Shown here: positions 24,450 through 35,444 of the stretch, one piece after another
Numbering within the stretch: position 1 is the first letter of the stretch
Layout: the number at the start of each line of letters is the position of its first letter
From: Panorpa germanica
Lineage: Eukaryota; Arthropoda; Insecta; Mecoptera; Panorpidae
Direction of reading: 5' to 3'
DNA: 64,000 bases
Assembly: GCA_963678705.1 (NCBI GenBank)
Contig: OY783220.1
Coordinates: 9,879,001 to 9,943,000 of the forward strand
Translations under genes and position numbers: made by a program
Notes under the pieces: model-generated
The model's database searches: none
Told to the model about the DNA's origin: nothing
Seen by the model: the letters and a program-made list of their open reading frames with translations, nothing else

Positions 24450-24777
24450 TCTTAATATATATAAATTACGTGTCACGTTGTTCCGTTGTACGCGATGGAC
24501 TCCTAAACTACTTAACCGATTTTAATCAAATTTGTACACCGTGTGCAGTTTGATCCTACTTGAAAAATAGGATAGCTTACATCTCAATTTATGATTGCAA
24601 TATTATCTTATTGCAAATTATTTGTCTATTAATTATCTGTTAGCTCCAAACGATGACATCTGGCGACGATGATGGCGACATCTGTTGACTAGATTGAGTA
24701 AATATTCAATAGATGGCGCTATGTAATGTAATATGACAAAAACGTTAGTCACAGCAACGCGTGGCCGGGACAGCTAG
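24450..24777 (+). mobile_element. Complete non-autonomous Helitron, 328 bp
   Basis: Starts with TC at 24450 after an A and ends CTAG at 24774-24777 before a T, the standard Helitron boundaries with no target duplication. The 3' end reads GTGGCCGGGACAGCTAG, with a GC-rich weak hairpin just upstream. It codes for nothing. A second copy, reversed, starts the window. A 3' tail of an RTE-type LINE is an alternative reading, but the TC/CTAG ends favour a Helitron. Confidence 0.65.
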
Positions 24778-25148
24778 TTATTTTATAATTATTGATAAAT
24801 GCGCAATCTTTGTTGAACGTCAATACTAATTTTTAGTACAGTGCGCTACTTCACAGCGGTGCAGCTTAATATCTATCAGATATAAAACAAAATATTATAC
24901 AGACAAGTTGCAGGAAATTGAGTCCTCTATCAGACTGTTGATAACTATTTTTACAATTCCCGAATTATACAAAATTATATACTGACGGCTCAAAAGAAGC
25001 AGATGGAGTGGGTGCAGCAGTAGTAGATATTAACAATAGCAGAATTTACAAGCTTCATAATCAAGCATCCATATATACAGCTGAGTTATGTGCCATAGAT
25101 CTAGCTGTGGATCAAATCATTACTGATGACAGAGACAGCACTTTAATA

Positions 25149-25735
25149 CGAGGCGTGTTTTTTAAGTAAGTACCGTTTTGGAATTAAAAAAAGACGTGCA
25201 AAGATATCGCAATAATTTTATTTTTACATGAAAGCCTGTACCTTAATCTACTTTTCTACAGCCATTACAGTCTGATTCTTCATTGTATACGTAGTTTACT
25301 GAGTGTTTAAGATGCCTCCGACAATCGTGAGTCCCGCCGAGTGTGAAGTACGGGCTGTTATACGATTTCTTAGTGCTAAAGGCGTAAAACCGATCGATAT
25401 TCATCGTGAGATCTGTGAAGTTTACGGACAAAACATTATGAGTGATGGAATGGTAAGGAAATGGGTGAGAGCATTTAAAGATGGCCGCACAAATGTGCAT
25501 GATGAAAAAAGTCAAAACAGTTGTGATACAGTGGTTAACAAGTCAGGCGGCAGAATTTTATGAGGAGGGTATTCAAAAACTGGTGCCACGTTATGACAAG
25601 TGCCTCAATATTCACGGAAATTATGTAAAAAAGTAGATTAAGGTACAGGCTTTCATGTAAAAATAAAATTATTGCGATATCTTTGCACGTCTTTTTTTAA
25701 TTCCAAAACGGTACTTACTTAAAAAACACGCCTCG
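25149..25735 (+). mobile_element. Deleted mariner element, copy 2, 587 bp, inserted in a LINE
   Basis: Inverted ends of about 112 bp with a single visible mismatch are flanked by TA at 25147-25148 and 25736-25737. It has the same type of internal deletion as 7122-7729 and is about 21 bases shorter at the junction. It splits the RNase H region of the LINE at 24945-26490. Confidence 0.9.
25312..25636 (+). pseudogene. Mariner transposase remnant (N- and C-termini only)
   Basis: ATG at 25312 begins MPPTIVSPAECEVRAV. The helix-turn-helix region includes IDIHREICEVYGQNIM and MVRKWVRAFKDGRTNVHDE. The catalytic domain is absent and the C-terminal part (WLTSQAAEFYEEGIQKLV, PRYDKCLNIHGNYV, stop at 25634-25636) follows in a different frame. 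Compared with copy 1, the ERSGR linker is also lost. This copy could move only with a transposase supplied elsewhere. Confidence 0.85.
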
Positions 25736-25737
25736 TA

Positions 25738-26409
25738 TTATCCGACTCGTTATCAGTCATACAGTCGTTAAGCAGTAAGGGAATCAATACAAAATTAGAC
25801 AACAAAATTTATTATGTCAAAGAAAAAATAAATAGGGAAATAGATAAGGGCCGAAATATTAAACTAATTTGGATACCGTCACATAAGGGAATTAAGGGAA
25901 ATGAAAAAGCTGATCAAATGGCCAAGGTAGCTACTTCCTGTGATAAATATATTTCATTTTTTATAAAATCAGACATGAAAGCAGAATTAGAAAAGAATGA
26001 TATGAAAAATTGGCAAGACAAGTGGGATAATTCTGATAAAGGTAGAGAATTTTATACAATACAACCAATACTGAGACGTGAGCCAAGGTTTGCCAAACTA
26101 AAATGGCCAAGAAGATTAATTACAATGACCTCAAGACTAAGAATGAATCATACTGGAGCTCCGAAACATCTAGCAAGAAACAAAATCATTCTAAACTCTA
26201 AATGCGAATGTGGTGAAAAAGAGGCCGACCCTGACCACATTCTGTGGCAATGTAAAAATACAGCAATGGCAAGAAATGGACTTCAAAGGGCGGTGCTACA
26301 GACTTCGCAGACGCTTCCTGTTAACACCGCCTTTTTGATTGAGAAACCGAAATTTTTAACAGCAGTAGCCATGAATAGATCATTCTTGTTGTCGGGATAC
26401 AAAGTATAA
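25738..26409 (+). pseudogene. LINE ORF2 C-terminal part (RNase H end and zinc-binding tail)
   Basis: Open from the mariner junction to the stop. It carries the last RNase H motifs (SDSLSVIQSL, WIPSHKGIKGNEKAD), a basic stretch ending KLKWPRRLITMTSRLRMNH, the CxCG...HxLxxC cluster, and a C-terminus ending FLLSGYKV. An ATG at 25918 opens a 163-codon stretch, but it starts inside the domain and is not an independent gene. Confidence 0.8.
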
Positions 26410-26494
26410 GAAGAAGCAGAATATATTAGGGGCGATAAAAGGCTACGTGCCTATGAAGCCCGAGAAACTATATTAAAAAAAAAATAATAAATAA

Positions 26495-27049
26495 CTATTT
26501 TTATCGTAAGTCGCACTGATAAGGAGATATTTAAACAAGAACAAAACATTATTGGCCGCTATTTTCACATGATGGCGACGTACGCGGATACAAGTAAAAG
26601 CTTGGAATTTTAATTATGAGACTAAGCTTTAAAACTTACCTTGTTCCTGTAGTATATCCTGAGGGACAGATCATATGTAGAAGATTTACAAACAGGAATT
26701 TGGTCATATATTTCATTTTCAGACAAAAGGTTGATTCCATGAAAATAGCTTATTTCAAAGCTAATATAAAATAGAATTAAATGGCGTTTATCACCTTATC
26801 TCAGTTTACATTATTTCAAGAATCTGGCAACACAGAAAAGTAATACTAGCTTGAATGTCTTAGATGTCATGGAGAAATTCTATACGAAGGAATCTCTAAA
26901 TACCTCCAATGTCCTCGGGTGTCACTTATCTTTTTTCTTGAATTGCTTTGCTCTTTTCTTTTTCAGGTGACTGTTTATTTCATTTTATTTATTAACGCCT
27001 CCAAATTCACAGACTTACGTAAAGTTTATATATTTTTCATTTATAACAC
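26495..27049. other. Unassigned sequence
   Basis: Open stretch 26919-27146 has no family and overlaps R4. Nothing else supported. Confidence 0.35.
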
Positions 27050-27225
27050 GTCGTATTTTCTAAGTACTACCATTAAAACCATTCATATTTTTTATCTTCA
27101 TTTGTATTCCGACAAGTGGAGTGGTTGTGCCAATTGTAGCCGATGAAATAGACAGGTCATACGAACAACTATGAGAAACTGAACTTTTAAATGACATAAA
27201 AATCATACAAAAATGTTTACTGGGT
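27050..27225 (+). repeat. Dispersed repeat R4, copy 3 (diverged)
   Basis: Carries GACAAGTGGAGTGGTTGTG, TGTAGCCGATGAAATAGACA and CTATGAGAAACTGAACTTT, matching the right part of the other R4 copies. Confidence 0.5.
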
Positions 27226-27293
27226 AGTATACTTCTTATAAACTATTTTCAAAACTCCTCTCGGTTTACTAATATGGGTAATGAATGGCCTTG

Positions 27294-29122
27294 TGTCCTT
27301 CTTTTTTAGTGGTCGATTTTTCTATTGTTGATTGAAATCTAAATGTTGACGGAGATATAGAATTTAAAAACTTGAATTGTAGTTTTAGCGCTACATATGG
27401 TCGGCCATATTTGTATGACGTGAAATGCATTTTATACGTCAGTTATTTGTCGAATGGAGTAGGTCAGTGCTGTGGTAATGTTTTGTAGCTGTTGGTAGTC
27501 GAAATAATCAAGTCAAGTCAAAAAATAATAAGTTTTTATTTTATTAATCCCTGTTACGGCAGACATAATATTGAAATTTTACTGTTCCTTGAAATAGCTG
27601 TAAATAATATTTGATAATTTGATATATAAATACATATAGGAGAGATTTATGAGCTGTAAGGTTGGTCACCTGTAAACTTGCCAGAGTTCTATTTTCAAAT
27701 AGAAATAGTCAATATGAACCATGTTTGTTTACAAAAATAACTGGTAAAATTAAAGTGATAGTGGCCCTGTATGTGGATGATTTTTTGATTTTTTCAAACA
27801 ATGATTTTGAAACAAATAAATTAAAAAGTGTATTAGGTTCAGAATTTAAGTTAAAAGACTTGGGACCTGTAAGACAATATTTAGGCATGAGAATAAATTT
27901 AGATAAAAATAAAAATGTTATTACTGTAGATCAACAACAATATATTGAACAGTTAGTTTCTAAATTTCAAATGTCTGATTGTAAGACACAAAGTACTCCG
28001 ATTGAGCCTAAATTGAATTTAGATAAGTCATCTGATAAATGTTTACCTGATGTTCCTTATCAAAAACTTATTGGAAGTCTGATGTATCTGGCAGTATTAA
28101 CAAGACCAGATATTGCTTACTGTGTTAGCTATCTCAGTCAATTTAATAGTTGTTATAGTCACATACATTGGAATTATTGTAAACGTGTATTAAGATATTT
28201 ACTGCATACTAAAAGTTATTGTTTAAAATATACCAATAATAACAATAGTAATTTACAAGGTTTTGTAGACAGTGATTGGGCAAGTGATGCTCTAGATAGA
28301 AAATCCTATACTGGATTTTGCTTTATGTTGTCAGGGTCTGCCATTTCCTGGCAAAGTAGGAAGCAGAAAACGGTTTCATTATCCAGTACTGAGGCGGAAT
28401 ACACTGCTCTTTCTGAAGCTTCAAGAGAAGCTATTTATCTAAGAAATTTAATGCATGAAATTACTGATGTATTTAATGTAATTGATTTGTATTGTGATAA
28501 CCAAAGTGCATTGAAGTTAGCCTCGAGTAGTCAGAGTCATAATAGATCCAAGCATATAGATGTGCGTTGTCATTTTATTAGAGATGTTGTAAAGAACAAC
28601 TTTGTAAAAGTTAAGTACATTCCTACTGAAGAAATGCCTGCAGATATTTTAACAAAAGGTCTTTGTCATCTGAAACATTATAAGTTTATGAATTTACTTG
28701 GCATTGTTTCTGTGTAATCATGTGTACTTAGATTATTTTGATAAGTGGGGGTATTGTAATAGGTATCAAAATATCACTACTTAGTAACTAGTAACGCCAT
28801 CTGTAATCTGTTGTGTAAAAACTTTTTCTTATGTAAAATATAGTCTGTTGCGAACTGCTAACGTGTCTTTATAAATATGCTATCTCTTTTACGCTCTATT
28901 GTATAAAAGAGATAGCAACTAGCGCTTGTGATGTCACATGTAGTTGGAATATGTACAACGTTGAATCCCTTTAATAATTAAAGAGACAAAATGACTTTTA
29001 TAATTGTTAATATCTCCTGAAATACAAGTAGTTATTAAAAAATAATTGGATATTTGAGGTTCTAGTAACCCACTTTATCAATATATAGTACAGTTTTATA
29101 GAAATTAAGACACAAGCTCATT
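27294..29122 (+). mobile_element. TIR-1 family element, copy 3, interrupted by copia fossil
   Basis: Starts AATGGCCTTGTGTCC and ends GACACAAGCTCATT. About 650 bp belongs to TIR-1, split at about 27692/28871 by the copia fragment. It carries the clearest version of the internal hairpin: GCTATCTCTTTTA at about 28879 and TAAAAGAGATAGC ending about 28917. Confidence 0.75.
27692..28870 (+). mobile_element. Ty1/copia retrotransposon fossil (3' fragment)
   Basis: Broken Ty1/copia element. The parts present are the end of reverse transcriptase (ALYVDDFLIFSNN, then KDLGPVRQYLGMRI), the RNase H region (VDSDWASDALDRKSYTGF, SLSSTEAEYTALSEA), a purine tract near 28744-28753, and what looks like the start of the 3' LTR at about 28755. 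The upstream portion of a full element is not here. It lies inside TIR-1 copy 3, so it arrived after that element. The long open coding stretch (to 28717) suggests it is not very old. Confidence 0.85.
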
Positions 29123-31185
29123 CAGTCTACTTTAGATTTAATCTAGCTCCCCATTGGTTTAAGATCTTTTGGCTCTTCAAGACACGTTCTATGATTATTC
29201 CATTTATTGTAACCCTTGTCAAATTATGTTTTTCGCACTCTTTAGCCGAATCTGAAGTGTTGCTATCCCCAATAAAATTAGCTGAGGACGCCCATGACTA
29301 TATGTATATAAAATATTAATAAAACAGTTTACCAATTTAACCTTTGTCCCGATTAGCAACGCTCCTCCTTGCATCCTATAAAACACTGTGACGTCACCAC
29401 GAACATAACCTATAAATAATCCGTTAGTAGATATAATGCAGTTTTAGTCGCACACAATAACTTGCAAGAAGTCAGAAACCACGATGTAAACTATAAAACA
29501 ACCGGAAGTGTCGTCTGAGGTAGCAAACTATAAACATAACACATAAAACTGACGGGTAGAATGTTGGTGTAAACTACATCGTACTACTCTACATTTTGTA
29601 GTGAGTGTGAGTATGTGAGTGGGGTTGTAGGTACAACCATAAAATATTTTATGTAATAAATAGATTTTACAACCGATTTTATGAATCTACTTCCATCGTC
29701 GGAAACGTAAATCATGTATTTGTAGAGAATAGCTAGAGTTGGAAATTTGGCCAAGAAGCTAACGCTTGTATAAGTATTTTTACGAGCTTTGGTAACAAGA
29801 AAAATAATGAAGCTATTCCATGAGCTATTGCCATTTACAATTTATTAAATTTTTACGATGTAAATATAATTTAATATAATAATATTCGAGCTGTTTATTT
29901 TGCAAATAGAACGGAGGAGTTTTTCTTTTTAATATTTATTTGAGCGCATTAAATTTTCGATAGTTATTACGACTATAAATATTTGTAAAACATAACTTGT
30001 AGTCTATAAATATAGAGATTCAATTTGTTTCATTGATAAAATCAATAAGTTTTTCTTTGCTTTCAAATATCTTCTTATAGTCTTCAGGAATATTACAGTT
30101 TTGTCTGTGTCTTAAGTAATTGGAACATACAAAAATAATACTGTTTACTGTTAGTGGGCTGTTATATTGTTCACATATTGGTTGTGGTTCTCTTTTAAAT
30201 AAGTAGGAGTGACTAAAATTTAAATTACACAGTTACACTACAATGGTATACTTGTTAAATAACATGTTTTAGGTTAACATAATACCAGCTTTTTTTTGTC
30301 CAAATTTCAATCAATTTCATCACAATTCAACAGAAAATAAACAACAGAATCAATTTTTCATCACTATTAGCTTGATTGGCAATCACCTGTCAAAGGACAT
30401 TTGCGCAAAAGTCTCATAGAAAATGCTCTTTCACTTTCTCCAGAGATTTCTAATTTCTCGAGCAAATTTTTAACATAAATTGGAATCTCGAAAAATATAG
30501 CACTGATCTAAAAATCGAACCCGAATACAAAGCTGTCTAACTTCTGGTACAAGTGCAGTCTGATACTGTGCTATCTCAAATTATTATTAATAATTATTTC
30601 AACTTTTCGTATTTTTAAAATATTAGTCGACTTATAAGATATTTTCTAAGAATTTATAAGTTTTTTAAAAATCTTAATAAATTTATTAAGTAAAACGAAA
30701 GTCACTTAAAGCTCGCTTAACATTTTATATATATTTTTTAATGCTTCTTTGTACCATCAGAGTATTGAATTTTTATATTCTCGTAATCTATAGATATAAA
30801 GCTTTTAAGTTTTCACCACAAGCTTTTTCAGACAAGTTGTGACCTAATCTCATATAAAAGCTCTATCGTGTATTTTTTTTAATAAGTAAAGCATTACTGC
30901 AGTGATTCTCAAACTTTACGAAGATATGTGAACATTAAAATCAGCACTAAAGTAGAATATTATCTTAAGGTGCAAGTTCAAATCTTATTGGCTTAGTATA
31001 AGCTAAATACAAGGTACACTTTTAGCTTTCATATAGAAAATTGTAATGCAAAGCAAATTGAGGCCAGCTACCTACAAGCTAATTCCGAGGTTGAATTTCG
31101 TATATCATATCGGACTTTTAGCGTACTGTTTCGAATGTTTCAGCGAATGTTTCAGCGAATGTTTCCCTGAATTCTCTGGAATCAG
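29123..31185. other. Unassigned sequence
   Basis: No coding evidence. A CRE-like TGACGTCA lies at about 29390-29397. No TIR or tandem repeat was noticed in these 2 kb. Confidence 0.35.
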
Positions 31186-31189
31186 TAAC

Positions 31190-31305
31190 AATATATTGTA
31201 AAAATATATTATTACAATATATTATTACGATATATTATTACGATATATTATTACGATATATTGTTACAATATATTGTTACGATATATTGTTACGATATAT
31301 ATAAA
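31190..31305 (+). repeat. 13-bp tandem repeat, ACGATATATTATT
   Basis: About eight units of ATATATTATTACG / ATATATTGTTACG, with the last units switching from ATTATT to ATTGTT. Confidence 0.85.
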
Positions 31306-31979
31306 TATGTAATCAGATTACTGTAAAGGGCCTTTTACACGATCAGAATCGTGTCGTATATTATTTTTTTTTACAAATATAAAAATTAGTTTTATTATTA
31401 TTTCTATTTAAACAAGTTAATTTAAAAGTTTAAGTGAGATAAGAAGTTAGCAACATTTGCTTGTTAACTGATGGATGGTTCGGTCGTGTACCGGAGCCGA
31501 GCTGAATATATTTGAGAACCACTGCATGCTGCATGACTTAAACGTACCCAACATCGATTTAAAATCAACGTCGCTTTATATTTGGTGCTCAAGATGCAGG
31601 TCGACATCACAACAAATATGTAGGTCATTAAACTGCGAGGGGATCATAAACCGTGGCTTTAACAGCATCCTGGTACTTACCCCTTCTCCTTATTTTGCAT
31701 CCGTGTACAATAAACAGCTGATTTTGAACGCAGATTTAAAATACGTTAAGAATTTTGTTGGTGTGATCATAAATACAGTTAGTTGGCTGTACTGCGAAAT
31801 AGAACAACATTCGCAAAAAGAAGAATATCCTGCAGAACGGAAGGACATGACGCGCATATGGTACATAGCTACAGAAAAACGCTTTTAACGTTAAGAAATA
31901 TGGTAACGCCTGTCGCACATTGCAACCGAATTTCAGCGAATTTTAACCAAGCGTATACATGCTACAACGCTAAACCTAT
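31306..31979. other. Unassigned; 137-codon open stretch of uncertain value
   Basis: 31475-31888 is open from a GTG. The translation has no family I recognise, no splice context and no neighbours to support it. Confidence 0.3.
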
Positions 31980-32560
31980 CCCTACCTTGTGTACTATGTC
32001 TTAATTTCTATAAAAGTGTGCTACATATTGATAAACGTGACTCAAATGTCCAATTATTTTTTAATAACTCCTTATATGTTAGGAGATATTACCAGTTAAA
32101 AAAGTCTTTAATTGTTAAAGGGATTCAACGTTGTACACATTCCAAATGCATGTGACATCACAATCCTTGTGTAAGGTTACCAACCTTACAGCTCATAAAT
32201 CTCTGCTATATGTATTTATATATCAAAATATCAAATATTATTTATAGCTATTTCAATGAACAATAAAATTTCAATATTATGTCTGCCGTAACAGGGTTAT
32301 ATAAAATAAAAACTTATTATTCTTTGACTTGACTTGATTATTTCGACTACCAACAGCTACAAAACATTACCACAGCACTGACCTAATCAACAAATAACTG
32401 ACGTTAAAATGAATTTCACGTCATACAAATATGGCCGACCATTTCTAGCGCTAAAACTACAATTCAAATTTTTAATTGCTATATCTTCGTCAACATTTAG
32501 ATATTTAATAAAATAGACACACCAATACACATTTATTAACATAAATTTTCAAATTCAATT
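31980..32560 (-). mobile_element. TIR-1 family element, copy 4
   Basis: Left end is a degenerate form (CCTTGTGTACTATGTCTTAA). The interior matches the family (AATATTATGTCTGCCGTAAC, TGGCCGACCATTTCTAGCGC). The right side fades after ACACATTTATTAACATAAAT, losing the terminal repeat. Lacks the hairpin segment. Confidence 0.7.
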
Positions 32561-33280
32561 GACAAATTCTCTATTCTAAAATCTCTATTGGTGTCTACAG
32601 AAACTTTGACAGGAGAGAACACAACTTTAGTTATTAATTTAACTAGGGTATCATCTATTTGAAAAACCGAACCAAAAGAATTTTTCTATCACTCCACATA
32701 TGTCATTAAATCAATTCATTAAATGCTCACGTATCATTTCCATTGATAACGACCTCATTTTCATCGGTGCACGCCAACAAAACTGCTCTTTGCAGTCACC
32801 TATATATATCCTTTCCTGCATATGGAACAGTTCCAATTCGTTTTCCATTCTATTCTATTCACAACAGTAAATTTCCTTCTGGTTCCATTATTTTTATTTA
32901 ATTTGACCCTTGTTAAGTTATTGATTAATAACTTAAAATGTTCTGAAAGAGATCTGGGACATTTATTCAACTGTAGTATTGTCTCTGGGCTAGGTCTGTG
33001 TTTGTACGTACGTGGTTTCTAGTTACTACTTCGCTAGTCTGCTCTACATGCTGTAGCCCTCTACATCAGACATTATGAACCTTTTGACATTGCATGTTTA
33101 TATACTTTTATTTTTACAAGTTTGTCTAATTTGTCATAATATAATTTATGCAAATGATTGTTAATTATGTAGGTGAAGGAGGTGATTAGTCATTGCGATT
33201 TATTTATCAGCTATCAGAATTTACGATTTGACACTCACGCTAATGAACAATTTAGGGAGCAAATTTACCACACGACACTT
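32561..33280. other. Unassigned sequence
   Basis: Open stretch 32822-33022 is hydrophobic and short, without family. Nothing supported. Confidence 0.35.
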
Positions 33281-33791
33281 AAGTATCATTCCTACTCACT
33301 GCTTTAGTTTAGTTTTGTGCTTAATTTAAATTGTTTAGCATATGGCAATACGCGTAGTCATTCACAGTATCATTTTTAATTTAATTTATGTGTTAAGCTT
33401 TCTTAGTTTTTTTTTAAATACTTACAAGGTTCCCTAAAATTAGGAAAAACTATATTATATTATAACCTCCAAAATGTGACAATCTGTCAAAATGCAGTAG
33501 GATTTACTTTTAAAAGAAGTTTAAAGTCTGTGTTTGAAAAATATAGAAGTGAAAGCAATTTCTATTACTAATTGTTATTAAAAACAGCAATTATAATTAT
33601 TTAACATACAATTTTGTCGAACTGTCAAAATTTATATTACTAACGATGCACACGCACCAACTAAATTAACTAAACTTAAATTAAAACACAAATGTGAAAA
33701 GGAATGCTTAATCGAAAATCTGGAATCTAGATTACAATATCAAATAAAAACAGTAAATTAAATATCAAAACAGTGAGTGGGAATGAGGCTT
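33281..33791 (+). mobile_element. R2 element, copy B (511 bp)
   Basis: Starts AAGTATCATTCCTACTCACTG; the inverse of its end reads AAGCCTCATTCCCACTCACTG, a 21-bp inverted repeat with three mismatches. Nearly collinear with copy A. Confidence 0.75.
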
Positions 33792-35444
33792 TAAGCTATA
33801 GATTTTATAGAAAATAAAACGAATGATCTTTTAGCAAATCTAGATCTATACTGGATGTAATATAGTTTTTGGAGGGGCACCATGGGGGCCTATGAAAGCA
33901 AACTTCATTAGTAGTTGTAACAATTAACAGTGATATACTGTTTTTTTTTTACGTAGGGTTCACATTCGCGTGTTTGGGGTTGAATAATCGGCTTTTGTAT
34001 ATGAAGACTAATAAGCAATTTAAAATCATAAATTTAAATCACAAAACATTTACAGTATAAAGATCTTGAAAACTAACTGATTCTCATGCTAGTTATATAT
34101 CTACATTTGCTTATTTAATTTGTTATTTCTATATACATGTGTATCACACTATATGTGAACATGACGAAGGTGGAGCCTTCCATTTGGGGACCCGATAATC
34201 GTCTTAAAACGTCAGGTAGATATTGTTCTTCCCAGACAGACAATATCATATTGGAACTGCAAACAATAACACTGCTCGAACGTTCTGTTTAACTATGTTT
34301 TTTCAAACAAAAATGTTTTTGTGTTTCATATTCTTGTATCAAGCCCGTTAAACAAAGGTTCCTTACCACTGTGGCTACTCTTTGGAAATCGTTTGTCGTC
34401 CACTCTTTGTTTTCGTTTGATAATATCGGGCCGAGAGCTCAGCATGCAAATTGAAGTGCTAAACCAACAACCGTGTCTGCTGAAGCGCAGGCACCGGCTA
34501 CTGCTACGGATCAGGTCCGGGTTCGATTCCGGGTAAAGTACGGGATTAGATCTACGATCGCTGCTATATGTAAAGCTTAAAGTTGGATTTACATTGTGGG
34601 TGTCATTTATATTAGTTAAACCCTTTTTCTACATATTTTTTATATTTGGAAATCTATATTTACGATGTAGTATAACACCTACAATAATAAACCCCTATTG
34701 GGACTTGATAGGGGTTGATAATAATACATTGTTTATACGTAAAGCAGTTACTCATACTATATATGAAACATTAGTATTAAATATGAAATATTACTAAAAA
34801 TCATCAATTTCTTAATTTTTAAATAATGAAAAATTGAACAGACTTCTAAAAACTTTCTCGGTCTGCAAGACAAAGCTTTTTTTGATGTAGGTTTCACAAC
34901 GTCTTAACGAAACTCACTGTCAAGCATAATATTACAGCATTAAAACCCCTTACTTTAAACAGAACGCAACACAAATAACATAACACATATATAACAGTCT
35001 GGAACTTTTTTAAATTAACAACTATGCAATCTCTTGGATAACGTAGATGGTAGATAAGAGATTCTTTTGAGAGCTGATACTAGCTTGTAGGCATCCTAAT
35101 ATTATTCTTGACACACCCAGACTTTATTTAGTTAAACCTTAAAATAATAAAGCATAAGATAATATTTTTATTTTTTACTTGCTTTCGCTCTCAGACGGGT
35201 ATATTTTATTCAGACTTCTGAAAATATTTCACAGTGAACAATAAATATGAATTTTAAGTTTTTTTAAAATTATTTATGTACTATATTATGCAATAATATT
35301 GACCGAATGTTACCGAAATTTAACTTAGTTTTATTTTACATATACATCTGCTAAACATAGTTAAATTCATGGTTTATTTAACATAAAAACCGAAGTCAAA
35401 CATTGCGTCGTCGAGTATTGGATTTGTGTTCGATCGACTGACTG
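33792..35444. other. Unassigned apart from a tRNA-like patch
   Basis: Contains the B-box patch listed separately. Short ORFs at 34321-34536 and 34594-34797 are not recognised. Confidence 0.35.
34440..34545 (+). repeat. Possible tRNA-derived SINE or tRNA pseudogene
   Basis: GGTTCGATTCC at 34520-34530 is an exact Pol III B box, inside CCGGGTTCGATTCCGGG, which folds as a T-arm with one central mismatch. CGAGAGCTCAGC near 34431-34442 could be a worn A box/D-arm. No full cloverleaf could be drawn. Confidence 0.35.

Larger units (their letters stand above)
24945..26494 (+). mobile_element. LINE 3' end (I/Jockey-type with RNase H), interrupted by mariner
   Basis: 5'-truncated non-LTR retrotransposon. 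24945-25148 encodes the start of an RNase H domain (LYTDGSKEADGVGAAVV, TAELCAIDLAVD). After the mariner, 25738 onward continues with LSDSLSVIQSL and LIWIPSHKGIKGNEKADQ, so the D-E-D-D acidic motif is recognisable. Downstream lies a Cys/His cluster (CECGEKEADPDHILWQC) common after RNase H in I-type LINEs; the stop is at 26407-26409. A short 3' UTR ends in an A-rich tail at about 26475-26494. The reverse transcriptase region is absent. Confidence 0.85.

Noticed and set aside
24450-24777. RTE-type LINE/SINE tail interpretation of this repeat
   Set aside because: Clean TC and CTAG termini between A and T fit a Helitron better; kept as the alternative.
25243-25515. 90-codon minus-strand ORF (and its counterpart at 7379-7630 on the plus strand)
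   Set aside because: Antisense shadow of the mariner N-terminal domain.
31475-31888. 137-codon plus-strand ORF
   Set aside because: Starts at GTG, no recognisable domain, overlapped by an antisense ORF, no supporting exons.
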